Assembly: GCF_018531495.1 (NCBI RefSeq)
Contig: NZ_JAHDTI010000015.1
Span: 124,001-188,000, forward strand
Length of the DNA stretch: 64,000 nt
Source of the DNA: Nonomuraea sediminis
GTDB taxonomy: Bacteria > Actinomycetota > Actinomycetes > Streptosporangiales > Streptosporangiaceae
Direction of reading: 5' to 3'
Shown here: one piece after another, positions 31,466 through 41,558 of the stretch
Position numbering within the stretch: the first letter of the stretch is position 1
Layout of the letters: every line of letters starts with the position of its first letter
The notes under the pieces: generated by a model
Told to the model about the DNA's origin: nothing
The model's database searches: none
What the model saw: only the letters and a program-made list of their open reading frames with translations
Position numbers and translations under genes: made by a program

Positions 31466-32937
31466 ACAACCTTCTTAACAGCTTGCAAGGTCTCCGCCCA
31501 GACTCGCGGGAACTCCTCGTGCGCGCGTTCTGCGGCGCCGCGCTCGATGCCGATGAGCAGGCCGTAGGTGAAGGTGTCCTCGCCCGCCTCGCGGGCGCTC
31601 TCGGCCTCCTTGGCCAGCACCTCCTGGGCGACCACGCCGTCCTGGTGCAGGCCGAGGATCTCCTGGACCGCCTCGGCGTTCTTGGCCAGCTTGCGCATGG
31701 GCTTGCCGAGCGTGGGCCGCAGCGCCTCGGCGGTGTAGCGGGCGCGCTTGGCGGCCTTGCGGACGTCGTGCATGGCGATCTCGCGCCGCTCGGGGTCCTC
31801 GACGGCCTGGGCGGTGTCGTAGGCCTTGGTGACGCGGTCCCAGTTCTTGACCGCGACGCCGTTGAGGGTCTTCTCGGCGGGCTTGCCGGCGGGCTTGCGC
31901 AGGCCGGGGTCGGCCACCAGCGCGTCGAGGGCGTCGAGCAGGGCGTAGTAGCGCGCGCCGCTGAGGGTGTCCTTGATCCGCTCGTAGGCCTGCTGCTCGC
32001 GCTCGTGCAGGTCGTCGCCGAGCCGGGTCGCGATGGGGCCGGTGACCAGTTCGGGGGCCAGGCCCTCCAGGTGGCGGGCGAACCTGTCCCTGATCACCTC
32101 CAGATCGCGGGCCTCGCCCAGGACGTTGCCCAGCCAGCGCAGCTCGTCCTGCAGCGCCTGGGTGTCGCCCAGGAGGCTCTTGAAGGCCTTCAGGGCGCTG
32201 CGGAGCCTACGGCAGGCCACCCGCATCTGGTGCACGGCGTCCTCCTCGGCCCGCCGTACCCGGGGGTCCTGGGAGAGCAGGGCGGTGACCTGCGACTCGA
32301 GGTAGTCCACGAGGACCTCGCCCGCCGTGCCCGGCTCGGTGGGGACGCGATCGGGGGTGGGCGGCTGGAGCAGTCTGGCGAGCTTGCTGGCGCTGTCCGC
32401 GGGCCTGGCGCCGGCCTTCCGCAGGCGCTTGCCGACCTTGGCGAGCAGGGCCTCGTCGCCGGACAGGAGCTCGGCCTCGACCTCGCGCCAGCGTTCCACC
32501 CGCGGCTCCTCGCCCAGCACGGTGCCCTTGACGCGGTCGTCGGCGACCTCGAGCAGCCTGGCGTCGCCGTCCACGAGGAGGGTGACGGTGCGCTTGGTGT
32601 CGAGCTCGGCCACCGGCCGCAGCTCGCCGCCGCGGCTGTAGGCGCGCACGAGCTCGGCCAGCTCGTCGGGAACGGTCCTGGTGCTGCGGGTGAGGGGGTG
32701 GGTGATCTCCTGCCTGACCCCCTTGGCTTTAGGGAGCTTGAGATGCCAGCCGGGATCGGCGCCGCCCCGCCTGCGTCTGAGTGTCACGCCGCGCGTGGCC
32801 AGCCTCAGGTCGGGCGTGTCGTAGTAGAGCGCCACGAGCTGGTGACCCTTGGGGCCCACGACCTCAGCGACGCCGCTCAGGTCGGGCACCGCGTAGTCGG
32901 GCGGAACGTCGAACTTGTCCTCGATCTCGATGCCCAC
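31462..32937 (-). CDS. CYTH-CHAD domain protein (polyphosphate/triphosphate-binding)
   Basis: 491 residues; GTG at 32937. The N-terminal CYTH tunnel domain starts with the signature EIEDKF (ExExK) and carries YYDTPDLRLATRGVTLRRRRG and WREVEAELLSG. From ~205 the helical CHAD domain begins (VHQMRVACRRLRSALKAFKSLLG, with conserved His/Arg; then HDVRKAAKRARYTAEALRP). CHAD domains bind inorganic polyphosphate and CYTH domains hydrolyse triphosphates. Its proximity to ppk supports a polyphosphate-linked role. It is co-translated with the downstream P450. Confidence 0.92.
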   Translation of the reverse strand: MGIEIEDKFDVPPDYAVPDLSGVAEVVGPKGHQLVALYYDTPDLRLATRGVTLRRRRGGADPGWHLKLPKAKGVRQEITHPLTRSTRTVPDELAELVRAYSRGGELRPVAELDTKRTVTLLVDGDARLLEVADDRVKGTVLGEEPRVERWREVEAELLSGDEALLAKVGKRLRKAGARPADSASKLARLLQPPTPDRVPTEPGTAGEVLVDYLESQVTALLSQDPRVRRAEEDAVHQMRVACRRLRSALKAFKSLLGDTQALQDELRWLGNVLGEARDLEVIRDRFARHLEGLAPELVTGPIATRLGDDLHEREQQAYERIKDTLSGARYYALLDALDALVADPGLRKPAGKPAEKTLNGVAVKNWDRVTKAYDTAQAVEDPERREIAMHDVRKAAKRARYTAEALRPTLGKPMRKLAKNAEAVQEILGLHQDGVVAQEVLAKEAESAREAGEDTFTYGLLIGIERGAAERAHEEFPRVWAETLQAVKKVV

Positions 32938-32978
32938 AGCACCTCACAAAAGTCCGATTTAGCCCCATACTGCCACCG

Positions 32979-33311
32979 TTAGGTGAGCCTTTGTAGAAGC
33001 TCGATGCGGTTACCGACGGGATCGCTGAGGTAGATGCGGCGATATCCGGGGAAGAGCAGGTCGACTTCCGCGCCCTCGGGAAGCTCGTCGACGAGGAAGG
33101 CGGGGTGCGCCTTGCGCGCCGGGCGGAAGTCCTCCTCGATGCCCAGGTGGACCTCGACGCCCTCGCCGCGGAACCAGGCTCCGCCCCGTTTGGCCAGCTC
33201 GGGCGGCTTGGGCACCTCGCGCAGCCCGAGCACGCCCTCGTAGAACTCCCGCAGTTGCGGCTCGCTGCCCGCAGGCGCGGCCAGCTGGACATGATGAAGC
33301 GCTTTGATCAT
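32979..33311 (-). CDS. VOC (glyoxalase/bleomycin-resistance) family protein
   Basis: 110 residues; the ATG at 33311 overlaps the methyltransferase stop (ATGA). It starts IKALHHVQLAAPAGSEPQLREFYEGVLGLREVP, a standard single VOC half with the metal-binding His in HHVQLA, and ends IYLSDPVGNRIELLQ with the metal-binding Glu. The family covers glyoxalases, dioxygenases and resistance proteins; no substrate is predicted. It is co-translated with the upstream methyltransferase. Confidence 0.87.
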   Translation of the reverse strand: MIKALHHVQLAAPAGSEPQLREFYEGVLGLREVPKPPELAKRGGAWFRGEGVEVHLGIEEDFRPARKAHPAFLVDELPEGAEVDLLFPGYRRIYLSDPVGNRIELLQRLT

Positions 33312-34078
33312 TTCTGTGCCACCAGGAAGATGCGACGGAAGGGGAACGGCGTGCCGTACTTCCTCGACGGATAGACCTCGTCGAGTCGTACGGCAAGCTC
33401 GGCGGTGAAGCGTTTGCGCTCGTCCTCGTCCAGCCGGTCGAAGATCGGGCGCAGCGCGGTGCCGGAGATCCACTGCAGGACGGCGTTGTCGCCGTGGAGC
33501 ACGTGGAGGTAGGTGGTCTCCCAGGCGTCGACGCGGCAGCCGAGGTCGCTGAGCTGGTCCAGGTAGCCGATCGGGTCGTCGACAGGGCTGCCGCGGTCGT
33601 AGTCGCCGAGGCGGTCGGCCCACTGGGGCGAGCGGCACAGCTCGCGGATGGCCACGTGGCTGGGCGCGTCGAAGTTGCCCGGCACCTGGAAGGCCAGCCA
33701 GCCGCCGGGGCTGAGCGCGTCGACCCAGTGCTCGAGCAGGTCGCGGTGGGAGGGCACCCACTGCAGGACGGCGTTGGAGATCAGGACGTCGACGGGCCTG
33801 TCGGGGCGCCACAGGGTCACGTCGGTGACGAAGAAGCGTGGCATCGCGCCCAGCTCCCTGGCTTTCGCGATCATGGCAGGTGAGGAGTCGAAGCCGTCGA
33901 TGCTCGCCTTCGGCCAGCGTCTGGCGAGTTCGACGGTGAGTTCACCCGTGCCGCAGCCCGCGTCCACGACATAATCGGGGTCGACGGCACGCACCCGTGC
34001 CAGGAGGTCGAAGAACGGTCGTGACCGTTCGTCGGCGTATCTGGCGTAGGTGCTGGGATCCCAGATATCTCTTGACAT
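33308..34078 (-). CDS. tam: Trans-aconitate 2-methyltransferase-like enzyme
   Basis: 256 residues. SAM-binding motif I reads VVDAGCGTGELTVELARRWP and is followed by IDGFDSSPAMIAKAREL (acidic loop) and DVLISNAVLQWVPSHRDLLEHWVDALSPGGWLAFQVPGNFDAPSH, a run typical of Tam, including QWVPDH-like and QVPGN motifs. Tam methylates trans-aconitate, a spontaneous product of cis-aconitate that inhibits aconitase. It is divergent from a MarR gene with a perfect palindrome between them, so MarR-type repression is likely. Confidence 0.85.
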   Translation of the reverse strand: MSRDIWDPSTYARYADERSRPFFDLLARVRAVDPDYVVDAGCGTGELTVELARRWPKASIDGFDSSPAMIAKARELGAMPRFFVTDVTLWRPDRPVDVLISNAVLQWVPSHRDLLEHWVDALSPGGWLAFQVPGNFDAPSHVAIRELCRSPQWADRLGDYDRGSPVDDPIGYLDQLSDLGCRVDAWETTYLHVLHGDNAVLQWISGTALRPIFDRLDEDERKRFTAELAVRLDEVYPSRKYGTPFPFRRIFLVAQK

Positions 34079-34091
34079 GAAGATAATTGGT

Positions 34092-34111
34092 ATCGAGATA
34101 TGTATCTCGAT
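34092..34111. promoter_or_regulatory. Perfect 9-bp inverted repeat operator between tam and marR
   Basis: ATCGAGATA (34092-34100) and TATCTCGAT (34103-34111) are exact inverses around a 2-nt centre. On the minus strand a TTGACA at 34116-34111 overlaps the site and TACCAA at 34092-34087 is 18 nt further, so the palindrome fills the -35/-10 spacer of the tam promoter. Occupancy would block both divergent genes. Confidence 0.75.
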
Positions 34112-34134
34112 GTCAAGACAGTAGACTTCGTGTC

Positions 34135-34635
34135 ATGACGGAGGATTCGCGGGACGAGGTCGACCGCCTCGTCGCGGCCTGGCAGACCGAGCGGCCCGAT
34201 CTGGACGTGGAGCCGCTCCAGGTGCTCTCGCGCGTGTCGCGGCTGGCCAAGCACCTGGACCGGGCCAGGCGTGCCGCCTTCGCCGAGCACGACCTGGAGC
34301 CGTGGGAGTTCGACGTGCTGACCGCGCTGCGGCGGGCGGGCAAGCCGTACGAGCTGTCACCCGGGGCGCTGCTGCGGGCCACGCTGGTCACCTCGGGCAC
34401 GATGACCAACCGCATCGACCGCCTGGCCCAGGCCGGGCTGGTGCGCCGCCGCCCCGACCCGGAGGACCGGCGCGGGGTGCTCGTCTCGCTCACCGACACC
34501 GGCGTCACCCAGGTCGACGCGGCCTTCTCCGACCTGCTGCGGCGCGAGCGCGAGCTGCTGTCGGCCCTGGACACCTCCGAGCGGGCCACGCTGGCGGGGC
34601 TGCTGCGCACGCTGCTGACGCCCTTCGACGCCTGA
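34135..34635 (+). CDS. MarR-family transcriptional regulator
   Basis: 166 residues from the ATG at 34135; an upstream GTG at 34087 lies inside the operator and is rejected. The wHTH reads EFDVLTALRRAGKPYELSPGALLRATLVTSGTMTNRIDRLAQAGLVRRRPDPEDRRGVLVSLTDTG, with the wing motif DxRxxxVxLT complete. Helices at both ends form the usual dimer interface. It is divergent from tam with the perfect palindrome between; it probably represses itself and tam and is released by a small ligand. Confidence 0.92.
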   Translation: MTEDSRDEVDRLVAAWQTERPDLDVEPLQVLSRVSRLAKHLDRARRAAFAEHDLEPWEFDVLTALRRAGKPYELSPGALLRATLVTSGTMTNRIDRLAQAGLVRRRPDPEDRRGVLVSLTDTGVTQVDAAFSDLLRRERELLSALDTSERATLAGLLRTLLTPFDA

Positions 34636-34637
34636 GG

Positions 34638-36428
<1,791 letters not shown>

Positions 36429-36525
36429 CGCACCCCAAGGGTATACGTCACCACGGCCCGCTCCGCTACGTCTCTCACCACCCCACCACCCGCCTGGAGG
36501 CTCCGCCGCCGTGCTCTCTCAACTT

Positions 36526-36949
36526 CTGTACGGCAAGCCGCCGCCACCGGCCGCCCACCGCACTTCGGCTGAGGACCTGTGCCCGGCGCTTGCGGCGAGT
36601 CGAGGACGGTTGCCCACCGACACGACGCTCCACCACCCAGGCACCCCGGCGCCCCTGACCCGCCGTACGAGGCGCCGGACAACCGCCGTCCCCCTCCTCG
36701 CCGACCCCGGCGCGGGCACGCCGCCCGGCCTCGACGCCACGGCACCCCGACAACCTCGGCGCCCTGTGCGATGGGAGGGGGCGGCCGGGGTGCCACGAGC
36801 ACGGAGCGGTGGCGGGGGCACGAAAACCGTGGTGCCCGGGGATGGGACGCCGTAGCGGTGGGAAGCGGCACCGACTCGCCGGAAGCGCCGGGCACGGGTC
36901 CTCAGCCGAAGTGCGGTGGGCGGCCGGTGGCGGCGGCCTTGCCGTACAG
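36526..36949. repeat. 424-bp fold-back element with ~75-bp near-perfect inverted arms
   Basis: The left arm (36526-36600, beginning CTGTACGGCAA) and right arm (36874-36949, ending TTGCCGTACAG) are inverses with one single-base indel and two mismatches. The 273-bp centre has no supported gene; a 146-codon frame across it is not protein-like. The rest of the 36429-37028 gap contains a 26-bp imperfect direct repeat immediately right of the element (from ~36944 and ~36972). It could be a MITE, a remnant of inversion or a structured RNA. Confidence 0.8.
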
Positions 36950-37028
36950 GAGAGCCCTACAAGACTCGCTGTACAAGAAGGCCCTGCAAGACGCGCGCAC
37001 AGGACAGCCGTGTGAGGAAGGAGCGGGG

Positions 37029-37925
37029 CTAGAGGATCGTGGCGCCGGGGGTGGGGCCGGTGGTGGGGAGGGCGGTGCGGCAGGTGGCTGAGAGGGAGAT
37101 GGACAGGTCGCGGGCGTGGGCGGCGTCGGTGGCGAGGAAGGCGCAGGTGGGGCCCGAGCCGGAGACGATCGAGCCGAGGGCGCCGAGTTGGCGGCCGGTC
37201 TCGAGGGTGCGGACCAGCGAGTGGCGCAGCATGATCGCGGCGGGCTGGAGGTCGTTGTGCAGCCGGGCGCCGAGCGTGCGGGCGTCGCCGGTGCGCAGGG
37301 CCTCGACGAGGGTGTCGTCGACCTGCGGCCAGCCGACGTGGGTGCCGGTGGCGTCGCGCATGAGGTCACATTCGGCGTAGACCTTGGCGGTCGACAGGCC
37401 GCCGTCGGCGAAGGCGAAGACCCAGTGGAAGGTGCCGCTCGTCTCCAGCGGCAGGAGCCGCTCGCCGCGGCCGGTGCCGAGCGCGGTGCCGCCGAGCAGG
37501 GCGAAGGGTACGTCGCTGCCCAGGTCGGCGGCGATCTCCATGAGGTCTTCGCGAGGCAGGCCGAGTCCCCACAGTTCGTTGCAGGCCACCAGCGCGCCGG
37601 CGGCGTCGGCGCTGCCGCCGGCCATGCCGCCCGCGACCGGGATGGACTTGCGGATGAGCAGGTCGGCGCCGTAGGTACGGCCGGCGTGCTTGGCCAGCGC
37701 CATGGCCGCCCGTACCGCCAGGTTGCCCTCGTCGAGCGGGACCTGGTCGGCCTGGGTACCCTCCACCCGGATGGTGATCTTCCCTGCCTCGACGGCCACC
37801 ACCTCGTCGTAGATCGAGACGGCGTGGAAGACGTTGATCAGATCGTGGAAGCCGTCATCGCGCACAGGTCCCACGGACAGCTGCACGTTGACCTTCGCGG
37901 GCACCCTCACGGTCACCGTACTCAC
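37029..37925 (-). CDS. ispE: 4-diphosphocytidyl-2-C-methyl-D-erythritol kinase
   Basis: 298 residues; GTG at 37925. GHMP-kinase motifs: VRVPAKVNVQLSVGPVRDDGFHDLINVFHAVS at the N-terminus, the phosphate loop PVAGGMAGGSADAAGAL and the C-terminal GALGSIVSGSGPTCAFLA. It phosphorylates CDP-ME in the MEP isoprenoid pathway. In many actinobacteria it follows ksgA directly; here 22 kb separates the two. Confidence 0.96.
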   Translation of the reverse strand: MSTVTVRVPAKVNVQLSVGPVRDDGFHDLINVFHAVSIYDEVVAVEAGKITIRVEGTQADQVPLDEGNLAVRAAMALAKHAGRTYGADLLIRKSIPVAGGMAGGSADAAGALVACNELWGLGLPREDLMEIAADLGSDVPFALLGGTALGTGRGERLLPLETSGTFHWVFAFADGGLSTAKVYAECDLMRDATGTHVGWPQVDDTLVEALRTGDARTLGARLHNDLQPAAIMLRHSLVRTLETGRQLGALGSIVSGSGPTCAFLATDAAHARDLSISLSATCRTALPTTGPTPGATIL

Positions 37926-37990
37926 CGATCGATCGTATCGGGACCTGCGGGCATACCGACCGAGTGGCTGTCTCGGACAGTATTGGTCCT

Positions 37991-38761
37991 ATGTCCTACA
38001 CCATCGAGGTACCCCAGTGGCGGGGCTCGGGTTCGCCCACCGCGCGGCGGCTCGTCGAGGGCGCGCGGCTGCTCGCCGACATGGTCCCGGACGCGCACCG
38101 GGTCCGCGTCGAGGTCTCTGAATCTCTGTCCGACACGGCCTCCCGAGTACGGCAGGCCCTCCCGGAATCCGGTTTCGCCTTCACGGCGGGCGGCGACTGC
38201 GGCGTGGAACTCGAACCCGTCGCGGCGGCCCGCCGCCGTCACGGCGACGGTCTGGTCGTCGTCTGGTTCGACGCGCACGGCGATCTGAACACCCCCTCGT
38301 CGTCCCCGTCCGGCGCCTTCCACGGCATGGTCCTCCGCGCCCTGACGGGCGACGGCTTTCCCGAGCTGGTCCCCTCCGAACCGCTCGATCCGCGCCGGGT
38401 CGTCCTGGCAGGGGTACGCGACCTGGATCCCGCGGAGTCGTCCTTCATCGCGGAGTCCGGCATGCACCATCTGCCCGACCCCGCCTCCCTCGTCGAGACG
38501 GTCGCGACCCTGTCCCCCTCGGCGGTCTACGTCCACATCGACCTGGACGTCCTCGACCCCACCACGTTCTCCTCGGTCGGCACGCCCGCCCCCGGCGGCC
38601 TCCACCCCGATCAGCTCCTGTCACTGGTGAAGGGCCTGAGCGACCGCTTCGAGATCGCCGGCCTGGGCATCACCGAGTACGAACCCACCACCCCCGAGGA
38701 CCAATCCCTCCTGACACCCCTGGTCGCCGCCCTCGTAGCCACCTGCGCGCAGGGGGCCTGA
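37991..38761 (+). CDS. Arginase/agmatinase-family ureohydrolase with altered metal ligand
   Basis: 256 residues from the ATG at 37991. Ureohydrolase motifs are visible: GFAFTAGGDCGVELEPV, VVVWFDAHGDLNTP, and VYVHIDLDVLDPTTFSSV, which supply the manganese ligands Asp, His, Asp, Asp, Asp. The first ligand, normally His in GGDH, is Cys here (GGDC). This could weaken or change one Mn site; some actinobacterial arginase-like proteins may share it. A GLHPDQL stretch and a C-terminal GITEYEPTTPED match the family. The substrate is unknown. It is the first gene of the accessory region, divergent from ispE with a 65-nt gap. Confidence 0.83.
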   Translation: MSYTIEVPQWRGSGSPTARRLVEGARLLADMVPDAHRVRVEVSESLSDTASRVRQALPESGFAFTAGGDCGVELEPVAAARRRHGDGLVVVWFDAHGDLNTPSSSPSGAFHGMVLRALTGDGFPELVPSEPLDPRRVVLAGVRDLDPAESSFIAESGMHHLPDPASLVETVATLSPSAVYVHIDLDVLDPTTFSSVGTPAPGGLHPDQLLSLVKGLSDRFEIAGLGITEYEPTTPEDQSLLTPLVAALVATCAQGA

Positions 38762-38881
38762 GGCGTAGCTCCGCTGGGCGCGGCCCTCCCACCGGCAGAA
38801 GTTCCCGGTCGAAAGGACTAGCCGGGGATCGGGTTACCCACGGGCTCCCACAACCTGGATCGGCGAGGGCGAAAGGAAGAG

Positions 38882-39760
38882 GTGAGCCTGATGGCCGACG
38901 ATGAAGGCGAGAGTCTGATGCCGGATTTCGTCGTCGGCCGCGGTTATGCCTTCTACCAGGGCCCGTCAGTGGACAGCACTTTCCACCGGCACGCCGCCTT
39001 CCAGATCGCCATCGCCCCCGCAGGCGTGGTGGCCATGGCGGACTCCGACGGCGTACGCCACCAAGCGCCCGCGCTCGTCGTGCCGCCCATGGTCCGCCAT
39101 CGGATGCTGGCGACGGCGGACCTTCGGGTGTTCTTCATCGAGCCGCAGTGTGCGCTGGCCGACCGCCTGCGCCGGCGTTACGGCCCCAGGATCACCGCCG
39201 CACCCGAACTGCGGCATCTCGACGAGACCGACGTTCGCCACGCCGGCGCCAGTCCGGCAGGCGAACTTGATCCCCGCCTGCTCGCGGCCATGGCGGCGCT
39301 GTCGGACGGGTCGGTGCCGCTGACGGAGGTGGCCGCGAGCGTCGGCCTGTCTCCCCAACGCCTGCGCTCCTTGGCCCGCAGCCAGTTGGGCATGCCCCTG
39401 GCCCGCTGGCGCGCTTGGCGTCGGCTGCGCAGAGCCGTCGAGGCGTTGCGCGAGGAGGAGTCACTGGCCGACGCGGCGACCATGAGCGGCTTCGCCGACC
39501 AGGCGCACCTGACCCGGTGGATGCGCGAGATGATGGGTCTGACACCCAAAGCGGTGAATCCGCTACTCAGGCCGGAACGCGACGTACACCGAGATCGAAC
39601 CCGTGAGTGTCGGCACGACCTCGGCCTCCCTCACGTCGCGGAAACCGGCCTCGGCGATCAGGCGCGGCAGGACGCCCTCGGCGTTGGGCCGGGTGTCCTC
39701 GACCCCGTCCGCGAATTGCACCAGCCGGAACCCCAGCCGCATCAACCTGGTGCGCTGTAG
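38882..39760 (+). CDS. AraC-family regulator, C-terminus read-through into the next gene
   Basis: 292 residues, GTG at 38882 after AAAGGA. The N-terminal part is a cupin-like sensor (FHRHAAFQIAIAPAGVVAMADSDG, HQAPALVVPPMVRH). The AraC double HTH is at ~155-235 (LTEVAASVGLSPQRLRSLARSQLGMPLARWRAWRRLRRAVEAL, then DAATMSGFADQAHLTRWMREMMGLTPKA). The protein should end soon after TPKAV, but the frame runs a further ~65 residues of low-quality sequence antisense to the convergent methyltransferase (198-nt overlap), so the natural stop seems lost. Activity is probably unaffected. Confidence 0.82.
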   Translation: MSLMADDEGESLMPDFVVGRGYAFYQGPSVDSTFHRHAAFQIAIAPAGVVAMADSDGVRHQAPALVVPPMVRHRMLATADLRVFFIEPQCALADRLRRRYGPRITAAPELRHLDETDVRHAGASPAGELDPRLLAAMAALSDGSVPLTEVAASVGLSPQRLRSLARSQLGMPLARWRAWRRLRRAVEALREEESLADAATMSGFADQAHLTRWMREMMGLTPKAVNPLLRPERDVHRDRTRECRHDLGLPHVAETGLGDQARQDALGVGPGVLDPVRELHQPEPQPHQPGAL

Positions 39761-40219
39761 CCCGTAGTCGGCGATCACCAGCTTCCCACCGGGCCGCACC
39801 GCCGAGTACATCGACGCGAGGACGGCCCGTTTCATCTCGAGCCGGCACTGGTGAAGCACCAGACTCGACACCACCGTGTCCGCGACGCCGGACCCGACGA
39901 CCTGCGGCAGCGCGTCCCCCATGCCGATCTTCCACTGAACCTCGGCGCCGGAGTCCTCGGCCTTGCGCCGCGCCACCGCGATCACATTCGGATCCGGATC
40001 CACCCCGATGAGCCGCGCACGCGGCTCGACCCGGTTCAGCAGCAGCTCCGTCGAACCGGTGCCGCATCCCACGTCGACGATGACGTCCTCCGCCCGCGGC
40101 GCGACGTACATGACCATCAGAGTCCGCCACAGCCGTTCCCGGGTCAGCGCGACAATCGGATCGTAGAGCCGCGTGGGCCCCACACGCCCCAGCGCAGGAG
40201 TAAACGCATTTCCAGCCAT
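39563..40219 (-). CDS. Class I SAM-dependent methyltransferase (UbiE/ArsM-like)
   Basis: 218 residues. Motif I is VIVDVGCGTGSTELLLNR, followed by RLIGVDPDPNVIAVARRKAEDSG, DTVVSSLVLHQCRLEMKRAVLASMYSAVRPGGKLVIADYGLQ. This is a Methyltransf_11-type fold near ubiquinone/menaquinone and small-molecule methyltransferases. The substrate is unknown. It is convergent with the AraC gene and overlaps its tail; 318 bp without recognisable features (40220-40537) lies behind it. Confidence 0.88.
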   Translation of the reverse strand: MAGNAFTPALGRVGPTRLYDPIVALTRERLWRTLMVMYVAPRAEDVIVDVGCGTGSTELLLNRVEPRARLIGVDPDPNVIAVARRKAEDSGAEVQWKIGMGDALPQVVGSGVADTVVSSLVLHQCRLEMKRAVLASMYSAVRPGGKLVIADYGLQRTRLMRLGFRLVQFADGVEDTRPNAEGVLPRLIAEAGFRDVREAEVVPTLTGSISVYVAFRPE

Positions 40220-40537
40220 ACCCGAAGTCTCACCAGTACGGCACGCACCGTCTTGAACGAAACGCTCACCTCGCCCTCGCCACCGCAGCGAAGATCAGCC
40301 AGCGGAACCGCCTTCAGCGCGACTCTCCGCCGCCACCAGGACGCGCACATCACACCCTCAACACAGACCTCCTCGGCCAGCCGCCGCAGCGACGGCAGCA
40401 GTGGTTGTACGGCTTGCGCCAGCACGAGATGGTGTGGGCTTCCGCACGATCGAGAAGGCGTGGGACTCGGTCTGGCCGGAACCGCCTGCGACGATCGGAA
40501 GAACGCCGCGAGCTGACCGGTTGGCGTCACGGTCTGT

Positions 40538-41536
40538 TCAGGGCACCAGTGCCAGCTTGCCCACGGTGGCCCGCGCTTCAAGTTCCGCGAGTAGTTTCGG
40601 TCCCTCGGCCAGCCCATGCACGGTGGGCCGGCCGGGACCGAGCACTCCTGCCGCGAGGAGCCCGAACAGCTGACCCATGACCTCGCCGAAGATCTGCGGT
40701 GCGGCCTGGATCAGGGTCCCGATGTTCAGGCCGATGACGTGGATCTGGTGCTTGTAGACCAGTTCCCAGTTGGTGATCGCGGCTTCGCCGCCGGCCAGGC
40801 CGTACACGACGACCCGGCCGGTGACACGCTTGGCCGCGGCCAGGCTGGCGCCGAGGGTGGGGCCGCCGACCGACTCCAGTACCAGGTCGGCGCCCGCGCC
40901 GCCGGTCAGCCGCAGGACCTCGGCGGCGATGTCGCCGCCGCGGGAGTCGATGACGTGGTCGGCGCCCAGCGCCCGTACCACCTCGTGCTTGCCCGGCGAG
41001 GCCGTGGCGATCACCGTCGCGCCGTAGTGTTTGGCCATCTTCACCGCGGCCTGGCCGGTCCCGCCGGCCGCGGCGTGGATCAGCACGGTCTGCCCTTCGG
41101 TGAGGCCTCCCAGTGGCTTGAGTGCCGCCAGCGCCGTTGGCCAGTTCACGACCAGGCCCAGGGCCTGCTCGTCGGCCCAGCCCGTCGGCACCGGGACCGC
41201 GCCGGCTGCGGGCAGCACCATGTACTCGGCGAAGGCGCCGCCGTTGACGCCGACGCCGATGACGTGGGCACCGGGCTCCAGGCCGGTCACCCCCTCGCCA
41301 ACGGCGGTGACTTCACCGGCGCCCTCGATGCCCGCCAGATACGGCGGCTGCGGGCCGCCCGCGAACGTACCTCGGGCCTGTGAGATGTCGACGAAGTTCA
41401 CGCCGGCGGCGGTGACACGGATCAGCACCTCGCCCGGACCCGGGCTCGGTACCGGCGCGCCGGTGATCAGCCGTAGGTCCTGCGGGCCGTTCAGTGACGT
41501 CTGCTGCAGGGCGCGCATGGTGGAGGGGGTGTTCAC
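40538..41536 (-). CDS. Zinc-independent MDR quinone oxidoreductase
   Basis: 332 residues; GTG at 41536. GroES-like N domain (GEVLIRVTAAGVNFVDISQARGTF, GIEGAGEVTAVGEGV) and Rossmann domain with the NADPH motif LIHAAAGGTGQAAVKMAKHYGATVIATAS. Catalytic zinc Cys/His residues are absent, as in the QOR branch. It reduces quinones or enones with NADPH. The divergent TetR gene and the repeated ATCGAACGAC sites between them suggest an inducible pair. Confidence 0.92.
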   Translation of the reverse strand: MNTPSTMRALQQTSLNGPQDLRLITGAPVPSPGPGEVLIRVTAAGVNFVDISQARGTFAGGPQPPYLAGIEGAGEVTAVGEGVTGLEPGAHVIGVGVNGGAFAEYMVLPAAGAVPVPTGWADEQALGLVVNWPTALAALKPLGGLTEGQTVLIHAAAGGTGQAAVKMAKHYGATVIATASPGKHEVVRALGADHVIDSRGGDIAAEVLRLTGGAGADLVLESVGGPTLGASLAAAKRVTGRVVVYGLAGGEAAITNWELVYKHQIHVIGLNIGTLIQAAPQIFGEVMGQLFGLLAAGVLGPGRPTVHGLAEGPKLLAELEARATVGKLALVP

Positions 41537-41558
41537 GGCGGTCGGCCTTCCATTTGTT

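Noticed and set aside
36944..37000. Target-site duplication of the fold-back element
   Set aside because: The flanking 26-bp imperfect direct repeat lies wholly on one side of the element, so it is a local duplication rather than a flanking target repeat.
40220..40537. Possible gene between the methyltransferase and the quinone oxidoreductase
   Set aside because: Frames are open in places but show no start with a ribosome binding site and no protein-like composition.
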